DNA of 64,000 nt from an uncultured Porphyromonadaceae bacterium (GCA_902491625.1 CABUIO010000001.1:229262-293261); one strand, 5' to 3'. Shown: positions 14,932-22,493, numbered from the stretch's first letter. Made by a program: numbers and translations. Notes: generated from the letters alone by a model not told the origin.

Positions 14932-16442
14932 GACACGAGCCTCCCTTCTTTCAGAATCACCGGAAGTGCGTCTGCATTAACCTTGCCGTTGCTCGTCATT
15001 GGCAGCGCACGCATCGCGACGTAGTATTCAGGCATCATGTATGGAGCCAGTCGGCTCGCCATCTCGCGCCGAAGCATGGCGACCGAAAAATCTTCCGTAT
15101 CCTTGGGTACGAAATATGCCGTCAGGTAAGCGAGTCCGTCGGAATCGTAATTGGCTGTCACTATGCCGAAATCCACCCCCTCGCAGTTGCTAAGGACGTT
15201 GGTCACTTCGCCACATTCCACGCGGCGTCCGAGTATCATCACCTGATTATCCTTGCGATGCAGAAATGCAACGCGTCCGTCGGCCATCCGGTAGCCGATG
15301 TCGCCGCTCATATAGACCCTGCGCCCCGAAACGTCAACCGTGAAATTACGCTGCTCGGGACAGTCGGTGACATATCCGGCCGACACACCGGCGCCGTAGA
15401 TGGCGATCTCGCCGATCTCTCCCGGAGCGGCAGGGCGTCCTGAGGCGGCGACGATCTCGACTTCGACTCCACTGACAGCGAGGCCGATAGGATACGTGCC
15501 GTCCTCCAGAGGAGATATGTTGTCGCACCTCTGGTAAGTGGCACATACGGTAGTTTCCGACGGACCGTAGGTATTGTAGATCATAACATCTTTCCCTTTC
15601 AGTCGGTCGATATAGGCATCGCGGAGCACGTCGCCGCCGCTGATGAGCAGACGCAATGAGGAAGGGAGCGATGCAAGTCTGTTGAATTCCATTATAAGAT
15701 AAGGGAATCCGCTTACGACCGTCACGCCGCAGCTCTCGATGAAACCGACAAGCGTGTGAAAATCGTCGCGTGTCTCCTCCGTCGGAATCGCGAGGCAACA
15801 ACCGTTGAGAAGCGTGGCAAAAACCTCCTCGACGAATATGTCGAAACTGCATACTGAATACTGCAGCATGACGTCCTTGCCCGGCACGAGACGGAATTCA
15901 TTGTCGAAGGCATCGGCGTAGTTGCAGACATTGGCATTGGTGACGCGCACACCTTTCGGCCTTCCGGTTGTACCGGAGGTGTAGAGGACATATGCCTCCG
16001 ACTGCGGGGTCGCTTCCGTGAGGCGCTCGTCGCGACAGCCACGATGCGGAAGTCTAAGCATTGCGCACGAAACCACCGGGATACCACAATCTTCCGGCAC
16101 TTCAAAAGCGCCGTCTGTCACGAGAAGACTGACTCCGGCATCCTCCATCATGAAGCGTATCCGCTCCTCCGGGAAAGACGGCTCACAAGGCACATAGCAA
16201 CCTCCAAGACGTAGCACGGCGAGCATGGCGGCGATCATATCGAAACCATGAGCCATCACAATCCCTACCCTCGTGCCTTGGCGGACACCATATACTTCCG
16301 ACAGCGCACAGGCATAGCCACTGACAAGCGCGTCAAGTTCCGAGAAAGTGAGCGTATTCTCGCCGTCGGTCAGCGCGTGCAAGGTTCCATGCTTTTTCAC
16401 GCAGGAATGAAAGCGTCCGTAAATAGTATCTGTGTTGTTCAT
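14928..16442 (-). CDS. Stand-alone amino-acid adenylation (AMP-binding) enzyme
   Basis: A 504-residue ANL-superfamily enzyme related to NRPS adenylation domains and DltA. All core motifs are present: A3 LYTSGTTGRPKG (about 153-164), NTYGPSETT (A5), YMSGDIGY (A7), HRKDNQVMILGRRVE (A8) and the catalytic A10 lysine, Lys487, in NGKVN. It should form an acyl- or aminoacyl-adenylate. No carrier-protein domain is fused, and none is encoded next to it. Lining up the pocket by eye with GrsA gives Asp-Ile-Glu-Ser-Ile-Gly-Thr-Val-Cys-Lys, with a conserved pocket Asp that suits an alpha-amino group. This matches no code I know and part of it (GG...NTYGPSE) is DltA-like. It heads the operon with the GNAT and esterase genes. 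Confidence 0.9.
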   Translation of the reverse strand: MNNTDTIYGRFHSCVKKHGTLHALTDGENTLTFSELDALVSGYACALSEVYGVRQGTRVGIVMAHGFDMIAAMLAVLRLGGCYVPCEPSFPEERIRFMMEDAGVSLLVTDGAFEVPEDCGIPVVSCAMLRLPHRGCRDERLTEATPQSEAYVLYTSGTTGRPKGVRVTNANVCNYADAFDNEFRLVPGKDVMLQYSVCSFDIFVEEVFATLLNGCCLAIPTEETRDDFHTLVGFIESCGVTVVSGFPYLIMEFNRLASLPSSLRLLISGGDVLRDAYIDRLKGKDVMIYNTYGPSETTVCATYQRCDNISPLEDGTYPIGLAVSGVEVEIVAASGRPAAPGEIGEIAIYGAGVSAGYVTDCPEQRNFTVDVSGRRVYMSGDIGYRMADGRVAFLHRKDNQVMILGRRVECGEVTNVLSNCEGVDFGIVTANYDSDGLAYLTAYFVPKDTEDFSVAMLRREMASRLAPYMMPEYYVAMRALPMTSNGKVNADALPVILKEGRLVS

Positions 16443-16475
16443 AGTTTACACGTTTAGAGTTTCAACGCTTGAAAA

Positions 16476-16500
16476 GCACTCTTGGTTGAAAAGAGAGTGC
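16476..16500. promoter_or_regulatory. Hairpin in divergent adenylation/rpiB intergenic region
   Basis: A 7-bp inverted repeat GCACTCT/AGAGTGC with an 11-base spacer lies between the divergently read adenylation operon and rpiB. It could be an operator or part of the adenylation-operon leader. No clear -7 box for that operon was found. Confidence 0.35.
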
Positions 16501-16520
16501 GAGATGCCCTCTAATAGACA

Positions 16521-16552
16521 TTTGCAGGGTTGAAATAGAATTTGTAATTTCG
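16521..16552 (+). promoter_or_regulatory. Promoter of rpiB-folB
   Basis: TTTG at 16521-16524, a 20-base spacer and TAATTTCG at 16545-16552 fit the Bacteroidota promoter, with C replacing the last T of the -7 TTTG. Confidence 0.6.
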
Positions 16553-16584
16553 CATTACCAATCACAAAACAAACCGACTACAGT

Positions 16585-17019
16585 ATGAAGACTATAGCAT
16601 TCGCGTCAGACCATGCAGGCTACGAGCTGAAGGAAACGCTTAAAAAATATGTGGAATCAAAGGGATACTGCGTCAAGGATTTCGGCACCTACAGCACCGA
16701 TTCCTGCGATTATCCCGACTTCGCACATCCCGCAGCCGAGGCTGTCGAGAAAGGTGAGTGCGATTTCGGCATCGCCATGTGCGGCAGCGGCAACGGCATC
16801 TCCATGACCCTCAACAAGCATCAGGGCATCCGCGCCGCCCTATGCTGGCTTCCGGAACTCGCAGCTCTCGCACGTCAGCACAACAATGCCAATATCCTTG
16901 TGCTGCCCGCGCGCTTCATCTCCACGGAGATGGCTGAAAGCATCGTTGACGCTTACCTTGGCGCCGAATTCGAGGGGGGACGCCATCAGCGCCGCATCGA
17001 CAAGATCGCCATCAAGTGA
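16585..17019 (+). CDS. rpiB: Ribose-5-phosphate isomerase B
   Basis: RpiB interconverts ribose 5-phosphate and ribulose 5-phosphate in the pentose phosphate pathway. At 144 residues it is full length. The N-terminal ASDHAG motif (Asp9, His10), the catalytic Cys66 in MCGSGNG (the anion-hole loop 66-71) and the GIRAALCW segment are all present. It is followed after one base by folB, so the two are co-transcribed and probably translationally coupled. Confidence 0.96.
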   Translation: MKTIAFASDHAGYELKETLKKYVESKGYCVKDFGTYSTDSCDYPDFAHPAAEAVEKGECDFGIAMCGSGNGISMTLNKHQGIRAALCWLPELAALARQHNNANILVLPARFISTEMAESIVDAYLGAEFEGGRHQRRIDKIAIK

Positions 17020-17020
17020 C

Positions 17021-17440
17021 ATGTCCGCATCGCTCGAACTGACGCTGACCGACGCGCGGTTTCACGGCTACCATGGTGTCTTGGAGCAGGAACGCACCGT
17101 CGGCAATGAGTTTGCCGTCGATCTCACCGCTACGCTACCGCTCGGCTGTCGCGATACGATGGCCGCAACCATAACCGACGAACTCGCCGACACCATCTCA
17201 TACGCCGATCTCTACGACCGCGTGCGGGAAAACATGGCCGTACCCTGCCGCCTCCTTGAACACCTCGCCGCACGCATCGTCGACGACCTTGCCGCGCGCT
17301 GGCCGCAGATAGAAAGCCTGCACGTGCGGATCACCAAACTCGCGCCTCCGATTCCCGGCAGCGACTGCCGCGCCTCAGTGGCGATCACCTGGCGCCGCCC
17401 CAACAATGGTTCGAAAATAATGCACCGGAAAATTGGTTAG
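17021..17440 (+). CDS. folB: Dihydroneopterin aldolase with repeat-derived tail
   Basis: FolB cleaves 7,8-dihydroneopterin to 6-hydroxymethyl-7,8-dihydropterin in folate synthesis. The start ATG one base after the rpiB stop gives 139 residues. Visible motifs are the N-terminal FHGYHGVLEQERTVGNEF with the active-site Glu and the late ITKLAPPIPG with the conserved lysine. The conserved fold ends at about VAITWRRP. The last dozen residues (NNGSKIMHRKIG) and the stop codon are encoded by the first units of the ATTGTTCC/AATGGTTCG repeat that fills the next 100 bases, so the repeat seems to have replaced the original stop. The tail is probably harmless. Confidence 0.92.
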   Translation: MSASLELTLTDARFHGYHGVLEQERTVGNEFAVDLTATLPLGCRDTMAATITDELADTISYADLYDRVRENMAVPCRLLEHLAARIVDDLAARWPQIESLHVRITKLAPPIPGSDCRASVAITWRRPNNGSKIMHRKIG

Positions 17441-17518
17441 CAATGGTTCGAAAAAATGGTTAACAATGGATTGAAATAAAGATTGTTCCTCATTGTTCCC
17501 CATAGTTCGAAAATAAGG
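17406..17518. repeat. AATGGTTCG/ATTGTTCC repeat, copy 1
   Basis: Short units AATGGTTCGAAAA, AATGGTTAACAATGG, ATTGTTCCTC and ATTGTTCCCC recur at about 10-12 base steps and end in GTTCGAAAA. The left units lie inside the folB reading frame. Related stretches are at 19572-19652, 41339-41415 and throughout 63303-63997. Confidence 0.7.
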
Positions 17519-17540
17519 TTAAAAAAATAGGTGAAGATTT

Positions 17541-17572
17541 TTTGCGTATCTCGCCAAGAAGTATTAACTTTG
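17541..17572 (+). promoter_or_regulatory. Promoter of tRNA-Arg
   Basis: TTTG at 17541-17544, a 20-base spacer and TAACTTTG at 17565-17572 lie about 35 bases before the tRNA. Confidence 0.72.
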
Positions 17573-17606
17573 CACCGTCAAAAGGGAGAAATCCTCACGA
17601 CAAAAA

Positions 17607-17680
17607 GGTCCGTTAGCTCAATTGAATAGAGCATCTGACTACGGATCAGAAGGTTGCAGGTTTGAATCCTGCACGGATCA
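17607..17680 (+). tRNA. tRNA-Arg (ACG anticodon)
   Basis: A 74-base cloverleaf. The acceptor stem GGTCCGT/ACGGATC has one G-U pair, the D arm contains AGCTC...GAGC, the anticodon stem is TCTGA/TCAGA with loop CTACGGA (anticodon ACG, normally modified to ICG and reading CGU/C/A), and the T arm is GCAGG-TTTGAAT-CCTGC. The discriminator base is A and CCA is not encoded. It has its own promoter and terminator. Confidence 0.96.
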
Positions 17681-17686
17681 CACCCA

Positions 17687-17718
17687 CCTCTGAAGACTTT
17701 CGGTTTTCAGAGGTTTTT
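17687..17718 (+). terminator. Terminator after tRNA-Arg
   Basis: CCTCTGAA/TTCAGAGG stem (17687-17694 with 17706-17713) followed by five T residues. Confidence 0.8.
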
Positions 17719-17732
17719 AACTATATAGACCA

Positions 17733-18413
17733 ATGGCTGACAATTACCTCGAACGCCGCATGGAGGAGCTTCGCGCTCCGCGCACCTCAACATTCCGTCC
17801 GCAGATCCAACGCATCGGATTAGGTTGGAGTCTGCCGAAACTCCGCGTAGTGATCGCAGGATGCGGAGATGCAATCGACACAAGCGTAGCCGAAGGATTT
17901 GCCGACGCGGGATGCCGCGTCAGCCTCATTTCCGACAATACTGAAGCCGGCAACGAACTCGCGCGCAAAGGAATACGCTTCTGCCACGTCGATACATTCG
18001 GCAGCGAAACGCTGCATGACGCCATGACGCAGACACTCGCTGCATGGCGCGACGCCGACGTCGCGATCTGCCACGGACTCGCCTCGGAGCAGCAACTCGC
18101 CATCGCCAAAGCGTGGAGCGAACGCCGTAAGCAATTTCCGGCGGTAAGCGACTACGGCGGACGCTTCATCAGCATCCTCGCCTCCGCCGATCAGCCCGCA
18201 ACGCAAGAACTAACCGACATATTGCGCCCCTTGCGCATCACCTTCAATCGAATCATCGTTCCGGAAGAAATCGACACCACAGTGACAGACGAGCGTCGGA
18301 AGCGCGCCATTGCGACCATTGTCCGCACATGCCAATACCTCGCTCTCCCCGACTCCGCCGCCATCACCGCCGCCCTCCTCCCAATCACAGTTTTACAGGA
18401 CGGAATACCGTAA
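17733..18413 (+). CDS. Divergent SDR-like Rossmann protein
   Basis: A 226-residue protein whose opening MADNYLERRMEELR and RVVIAGCGDAIDTSVAEGFADAGCRVSLIS resemble Bacteroidota short-chain dehydrogenases. The family's TGxxxGIG cofactor loop is degraded to AGCGDAIDTSVAEG, no YxxxK catalytic pair is evident, and the chain is a little shorter than normal. It may be a non-catalytic or decaying SDR relative; the frame is intact and codon use is normal. It has no promoter of its own in view and starts 15 bases after the tRNA terminator. Its stop codon lies inside a hairpin shared with the convergent antitoxin gene. Confidence 0.65.
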   Translation: MADNYLERRMEELRAPRTSTFRPQIQRIGLGWSLPKLRVVIAGCGDAIDTSVAEGFADAGCRVSLISDNTEAGNELARKGIRFCHVDTFGSETLHDAMTQTLAAWRDADVAICHGLASEQQLAIAKAWSERRKQFPAVSDYGGRFISILASADQPATQELTDILRPLRITFNRIIVPEEIDTTVTDERRKRAIATIVRTCQYLALPDSAAITAALLPITVLQDGIP

Positions 18414-18431
18414 GTCAAGATATACTTACGG
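18408..18431. terminator. Hairpin spanning two convergent stop codons
   Basis: CCGTAAGT/ACTTACGG, an 8-bp perfect stem with an 8-base loop, contains the TAA of the SDR-like gene and the TGA of the antitoxin gene. It has no T run. It may protect or end both convergent transcripts. Confidence 0.4.
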
Positions 18432-18687
18432 AAATAATAGGATCTCCGAAAAACGTGGAAAGTCTTGCGAGAGTCGCAATAGTAAAATTATGTTGGCCAC
18501 TGAGCCACTTCGTCACCTCACAAGGTCTTTTGCCAATAGCATCTGCAAATTGTTTCTTAGACAGGCCACGAGCCTGCATCAATTCATAGATCCGGTCAGA
18601 AATCTTAAAACACAGATCGGTTTCCCTTTGAAGATTCTCAGGGATAGGTCCCAACATTTCCTCAAGAGATTTGGCAGTCCGTTTCAT
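18415..18687 (-). CDS. XRE-family antitoxin (HigA-like)
   Basis: A 90-residue helix-turn-helix protein. The DNA-binding motif is ISDRIYELMQARGLSKKQFADAIGKRPCEVTKWLSGQHN at about residues 29-67, characteristic of XRE/HigA antitoxins. It overlaps the 3' end of the upstream toxin-like gene by 4 bases (ATGA). The toxin-then-antitoxin order is that of higBA systems, where the antitoxin represses the shared promoter. The cognate partner is inferred from position. Confidence 0.82.
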   Translation of the reverse strand: MKRTAKSLEEMLGPIPENLQRETDLCFKISDRIYELMQARGLSKKQFADAIGKRPCEVTKWLSGQHNFTIATLARLSTFFGDPIISVSIS

Positions 18688-19163
18688 AACTCAAAAATAT
18701 TGTCAGTTTCTATTGTTGATTCAGTGATACTTACATTGCCGTCAGCAACTTCCCGTTTCAGCAGTTGCTCAAATTTCTGCAATGTCATGACATATCCCTT
18801 TAAAAGCGAATCATCTTCATATCGCTGTGATTTCTTTACGCCACCATTACCCAAGACAAGAATTCTATCGGATAAACGCAGACAATATAATCTAAGTTTA
18901 GAAGAAGTAACAGGCAAAGCGACGACTGAATCGTTCATTTTACCTTCCGGACGGAAATATCTCTCTAATGCTCCGGTATTGGCAATACGAGTTATAAATG
19001 CCGCAATACGAGAGAAATCCTCGCTGTATTCTGCGTCTTCCCTGAATTTAGAGACAAACTTTTCAAATTCAGACTCCACATCGCGAAGAAATTGCAAGGT
19101 ATATATCGTGCAATTTTCACCATCTTTTATCAAATAGAGTTCTACTTCGCTCATAAGTTGCAT
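18684..19163 (-). CDS. Probable type II toxin (RelE/HigB superfamily-like)
   Basis: A 159-residue protein upstream of an XRE antitoxin. The block LPVTSSKLRLYCLRLSDRILVLGNGGVKKSQRY resembles the core strands of RelE/HigB-type mRNA interferases, in which a basic, aromatic-rich sheet faces the RNA. It is about 50 residues longer than a typical HigB, with extra N-terminal sequence and a C-terminal helical part. A second ATG at 19154 (MSEVELYLIKDG) is an alternative start; the -7 box at 19185-19192 allows either. The toxin assignment rests on gene order and this block, not on identified catalytic residues. Confidence 0.68.
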   Translation of the reverse strand: MQLMSEVELYLIKDGENCTIYTLQFLRDVESEFEKFVSKFREDAEYSEDFSRIAAFITRIANTGALERYFRPEGKMNDSVVALPVTSSKLRLYCLRLSDRILVLGNGGVKKSQRYEDDSLLKGYVMTLQKFEQLLKREVADGNVSITESTIETDNIFEL

Positions 19164-19184
19164 TCTTTAGTTTTTAGTATAACG

Positions 19185-19192
19185 CAAAGATA
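19185..19192 (-). promoter_or_regulatory. -7 box of toxin-antitoxin operon
   Basis: TATCTTTG on the minus strand, about 22 bases before the first start codon. No good -33 TTTG is seen. Confidence 0.5.
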
Positions 19193-19394
19193 CAACAAAA
19201 ATTTTACTTGAAAATAAAATCCTCGCGATATTTTAGAGAGATTGATGGCGGAAATAAGACAGAGGCAACAGAAGTATGTGACGGTAGCCGCGAATACTTT
19301 GACAACTTGCGGAATTGGCGCAGTGAGCAGAACCGGCAGAGAGCCTAATCATGTACTCCAAAGAGAAGTGATATATTAGTGATCGTATCGCGAA

Positions 19395-19492
19395 GGAACC
19401 ATAAAGGGTTGTATATGTTGACATTTCAGTCCGGCGGATTTGCTTACGCTCATCCGCCGGCTATTGATTAAGTAACTGCTTTCGCGGTTTTA
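19395..19492 (-). repeat. Three-hairpin repeat, copy 5 (inverted, most divergent)
   Basis: It has GGAACC...GGGTTG, the long stem as CCGGCGGAT...ATCCGCCGG (where other copies read GACGGAT/ATCCGTC) and AACTGC-TTTC-GCGGTT with one G-T pair. The changes on the two sides of the long stem match, so it is still foldable. Confidence 0.65.
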
Positions 19493-19512
19493 CCATGGCG
19501 CAACGTCGCGGC

Positions 19513-19533
19513 GGACGTGCGCGTAGCATGTCC
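19513..19533 (-). repeat. GGACGTG hairpin repeat, copy 3
   Basis: GGACGTGC/GCATGTCC stem followed by CTACAT, with GCAACGTCGCGGC before it, matching the flanks of 10586-10605 in reverse. Confidence 0.55.
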
Positions 19534-19571
19534 CTACATATACGATTGATTATCAAGATTGAAAGGGAAGT

Positions 19572-19652
19572 AATGGTCCATTATGGCTCAACAAAATGGT
19601 TTACAGTGGTTTGAAAAAAGGATTGTTCGTAATTGTTCCCCATTGTTCGAAA
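19572..19652. repeat. AATGGTTCG/ATTGTTCC repeat, copy 2
   Basis: AATGGTTTACAGTGGTTTG followed by GATTGTTCGTAATTGTTCC and CCATTGTTCGAAAC. It is placed just after the receptor gene's stop codon. Confidence 0.6.
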
Positions 19653-19667
19653 CTTGTTTGTCGCTTG

Positions 19668-21980
19668 TTAGAAGCGGGATTTCTCGGAGTTGCCGGCGCC
19701 GGTGCCTCGGTAACGGTCGCGGGTCGTGTTGAAACGATACTGGAGTGTGAGCATCACCGAGCGGCCTGACGTGAAGTTCTTCTGGACAAGCTGCACGGCA
19801 TCGTTGTACATCATGGCATTGTTGCCGGATGTGTCGAACAAGTCTTTTGCCTCAAGGGTGACGCTGAAGGTGTTGCCACGGAATCCTTTGTAAATCTTGG
19901 CATTGACATACCAGGGGGTATTCGAGACTTTCATGTTGTTGTCCCACATATGTGTCATCAGCTGCGCGTCGACATTGAGCCAGATGTCGAAAGGAAACCG
20001 GATGGCGTTCTGCCACTGGAACATAAAGCCCGGATCGTTCATCTTCATCGGCTTGCCGTCGACCGGCAGGGTGAGCCATTGCTTCATCATGCCGACATTC
20101 ACGCGTGGCTGCCAGACTCCGACCTGAAACTGTCCTCCGACGAAAGCCAGAAGATTATGGCGGTGGTCAAGATTTGCCGTGCGGATTATGGTTGCTTCGC
20201 CATCCGCTCCGTAAGGCTCGGTGATGAAATACACTCCATCCTTGAAGTATGTATATGACACCTGCGCGAAGAACTGACGCCACTGCGCCATGTATTCCAC
20301 AGTCTGCATTTTTGTGGGTTTAAGATACGGGTTGCCGGTCTCATAAGTGAGGCGGTTGATATAGCTGACGGCTCCGTCAAGCTGACCGTAGCCGGGGCGA
20401 ACGGTCTTGCCTGAATAGTTCAGTCCCATACGGACATTTCCTATCTGCGTGGCGACGTTGAGCGAGGGGAACATGTTGTCGTATGTCTTGCTCTGGCCGT
20501 CACGATGCTCACCCATCTCGTAATAATCGAATTTCACATGCTCATAGCGGAGTCCGACACCGACATTGAAGTTTCCGAATTGCCGCCCAAAATCAACAAA
20601 AGCGGCGATATTGCTTTCATCCACACAGTTTTCAGCATCGGACACTTCGGGAATATTCGCGGTAAAGAGATTAGTGGTGCGTGTATTGGTGTATTCCTCG
20701 CCAAAACTTATCTGTCCCTGCCAGAGAGGATGACTGACAACTAATTTTTCTGCAAACATGCGGTTGCGGTTGGTCGATTCAGTGCTGACATTGCGGTCGT
20801 CGCCCATCTCGCTAAGCTCGTTGCTCAATGAGGTTTCCCTGTTTTTGTTCCACAGATAATCAGAATTGAAGTCTATATTGAACAGACCTACAGTACCTTT
20901 ATAATAGAGGTTGATGTCGTGACACGGCAGAGACGTGGATCTATTATTGACGTCGGAATCGAAGCGGTCGATTAACGCGCCGTTCTGCCGGACTTCACTC
21001 GGAATAGTTCCGGTGGTGTGGTGCCGGTTCCAGCTGTTCTGATAATAGGCGCCGATGCTGTGCTTATCATTGAACATGAAGGAAAAGCCGATTTTGCCTG
21101 TCATGTCGTTGTAGGACTGCTTCCATATCGTGCGGATCGACTGGTTGTATTTTCCGGCGGGAGTAGCTGTTGTCATGTCGTTAAGGCGGTCGTTGCGGTT
21201 GTTGCCATACCACCAGCCATAGTTGGCGAACAGTTCAAGTCCTCCCGTGCGGTATTTCAGTTCGAGCGAGTTTCCGGTGCGGAAATAGTGTTGAAAGCCG
21301 TTGTCGGAGCGGAGAGTACCACTAAATCCGTCACCTTTCGGTGGTTTCGTGCGGATAATGATTACGGATTTCACGTTGGCCGCGTAGGAGGCTCCCGGAT
21401 TGGTAATGACCGAGACATTCTTTATATCCCGTGAATTGAGCTGCGAGAGCTCCTGAAGGTCATTGACCTTGCGGCCGTTGATGTAGATTGCCGGTTCACC
21501 TTTGCCGAAGACTTCAAGCTTGCCGTCGTTTTCCACAACCATCGGCACCTGAGTAAGGACATCGTTGGCTGTTCCCGCGATTGCAAGCGAGCTCCCCTCC
21601 ACATTGGTGACGAGCGCATTCCCTTTCATCATCGTTGCGGGTCGTGTGGCACGGACCACCACCTCGTCAAGCACGTTGACCGAAGGTGCGAGCCGAATTG
21701 TCCCTATGTCGCCGCCCGAAGCTGGAACAGCGATCTCGGATGTCTCATAGCCCGCGTAGGAGACCTTGGCTATGAGATTGCCGGTGACGTCGGTCGAGAT
21801 AGAGAATATGCCGTCGGAGTCGGTAACGCCACCGGTGAGATAAGTCGAGTCGCGGTATAACACGACATTCACATAATCGAGCGGAGCTTTGTCTTCCCCA
21901 ACCACTTTACCAGTAATCTCACGACCATAGACCGTTGCCACGGCCATGAATACCATTATGAGAGTAAGAATCTTTTTCAT
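19668..21980 (-). CDS. TonB-type outer-membrane beta-barrel protein
   Basis: A 770-residue outer-membrane protein of the Bacteroidota outer-membrane beta-barrel family related to TonB-dependent receptors. Signal peptide MKKILTLIMVFMAVATVYG; then a carboxypeptidase regulatory-like domain (about 20-100, REITGKVVGEDKAPLDYVNVVLYRDS); a plug-like domain (about 105-225, with GEPAIYINGRKVND and the INPGASY-like ITNPGASYAANV); then a long barrel to the C-terminus, which ends in alternating aromatic strands (MLTLQYRFNTT). The start at 21980 gives a proper signal peptide. It follows a lipoprotein gene by 13 bases. No SusD partner is adjacent, so it is not a classic polysaccharide locus. The substrate is unknown. 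Confidence 0.88.
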   Translation of the reverse strand: MKKILTLIMVFMAVATVYGREITGKVVGEDKAPLDYVNVVLYRDSTYLTGGVTDSDGIFSISTDVTGNLIAKVSYAGYETSEIAVPASGGDIGTIRLAPSVNVLDEVVVRATRPATMMKGNALVTNVEGSSLAIAGTANDVLTQVPMVVENDGKLEVFGKGEPAIYINGRKVNDLQELSQLNSRDIKNVSVITNPGASYAANVKSVIIIRTKPPKGDGFSGTLRSDNGFQHYFRTGNSLELKYRTGGLELFANYGWWYGNNRNDRLNDMTTATPAGKYNQSIRTIWKQSYNDMTGKIGFSFMFNDKHSIGAYYQNSWNRHHTTGTIPSEVRQNGALIDRFDSDVNNRSTSLPCHDINLYYKGTVGLFNIDFNSDYLWNKNRETSLSNELSEMGDDRNVSTESTNRNRMFAEKLVVSHPLWQGQISFGEEYTNTRTTNLFTANIPEVSDAENCVDESNIAAFVDFGRQFGNFNVGVGLRYEHVKFDYYEMGEHRDGQSKTYDNMFPSLNVATQIGNVRMGLNYSGKTVRPGYGQLDGAVSYINRLTYETGNPYLKPTKMQTVEYMAQWRQFFAQVSYTYFKDGVYFITEPYGADGEATIIRTANLDHRHNLLAFVGGQFQVGVWQPRVNVGMMKQWLTLPVDGKPMKMNDPGFMFQWQNAIRFPFDIWLNVDAQLMTHMWDNNMKVSNTPWYVNAKIYKGFRGNTFSVTLEAKDLFDTSGNNAMMYNDAVQLVQKNFTSGRSVMLTLQYRFNTTRDRYRGTGAGNSEKSRF

Positions 21981-21993
21981 ATAGCGTCTGTAT

Positions 21994-22410
21994 TTATTTT
22001 TTTCTAAGTTCAATAAGAGCATCTATCAGGCTGCCGTCCATGTCGATGCCTTTTTCTTCCATCTTGTCGCTTACCTTTTGCTTGACATCACCGAGGACAT
22101 GGGGATCCATTTCCTCCCAGGAATAAATCTCTGAGCAGTCATCATTGGTAGTGACACGCGCATTATATTCAGTGCGGTTGCCGGCAGAATCAGTGACATA
22201 GCATATAATCACTGTCTGGAATTTGTCATCATCAAGTTCACGTGCATATGACTTGCCTACATATTGGATGCCGGGAACGGAGTCAAGACGGGCAAGAGTC
22301 GCCTGTTCAAGATTCCTGTCACGCAGCTTTCCTTTCCCTGGAGAACATGAGGCGATGGCGAATGACACCATCAGAATGAGAAGCGCGAGAGTGTAGTTTA
22401 TTGTCTTCAT
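21994..22410 (-). CDS. Small lipoprotein upstream of the TonB-type protein
   Basis: A 138-residue lipoprotein: a hydrophobic N-terminus ends in the lipobox ASC (IASCSPGKG), so the mature protein is anchored through Cys21. The mature part is charged, with a compact central region (FQTVIICYVTDSAGNRTEYNARVTTNDD) and a C-terminal helix ending ELRKK. No family is recognised. It is the first gene of a two-gene operon with the beta-barrel protein and may be its periplasmic or surface partner. Confidence 0.8.
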   Translation of the reverse strand: MKTINYTLALLILMVSFAIASCSPGKGKLRDRNLEQATLARLDSVPGIQYVGKSYARELDDDKFQTVIICYVTDSAGNRTEYNARVTTNDDCSEIYSWEEMDPHVLGDVKQKVSDKMEEKGIDMDGSLIDALIELRKK

Positions 22411-22470
22411 TTCACATCAGTTTTTTATTGTTTTTCTGATGCGAAATTACGTCCAAAGAGATTTTAACCG

Positions 22471-22478
22471 CAAATATA
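22471..22478 (-). promoter_or_regulatory. -7 box of lipoprotein/TonB-type operon
   Basis: TATATTTG on the minus strand, 60 bases before the lipoprotein start. No -33 TTTG at the usual spacing. Confidence 0.5.
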
Positions 22479-22493
22479 AAAGTCTTAATACGC

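Larger units (their letters stand above)
19164..19667. other. Intergenic region with repeats
   Basis: A 504-base gap. It holds the toxin-antitoxin promoter (19185-19192), about 190 bases with nothing recognisable (19200-19390), a three-hairpin repeat, a GGACGTG hairpin and an ATTGTTCC repeat. The stretch up to 19667 lies beyond the 3' end of the outer-membrane receptor gene. Confidence 0.6.
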
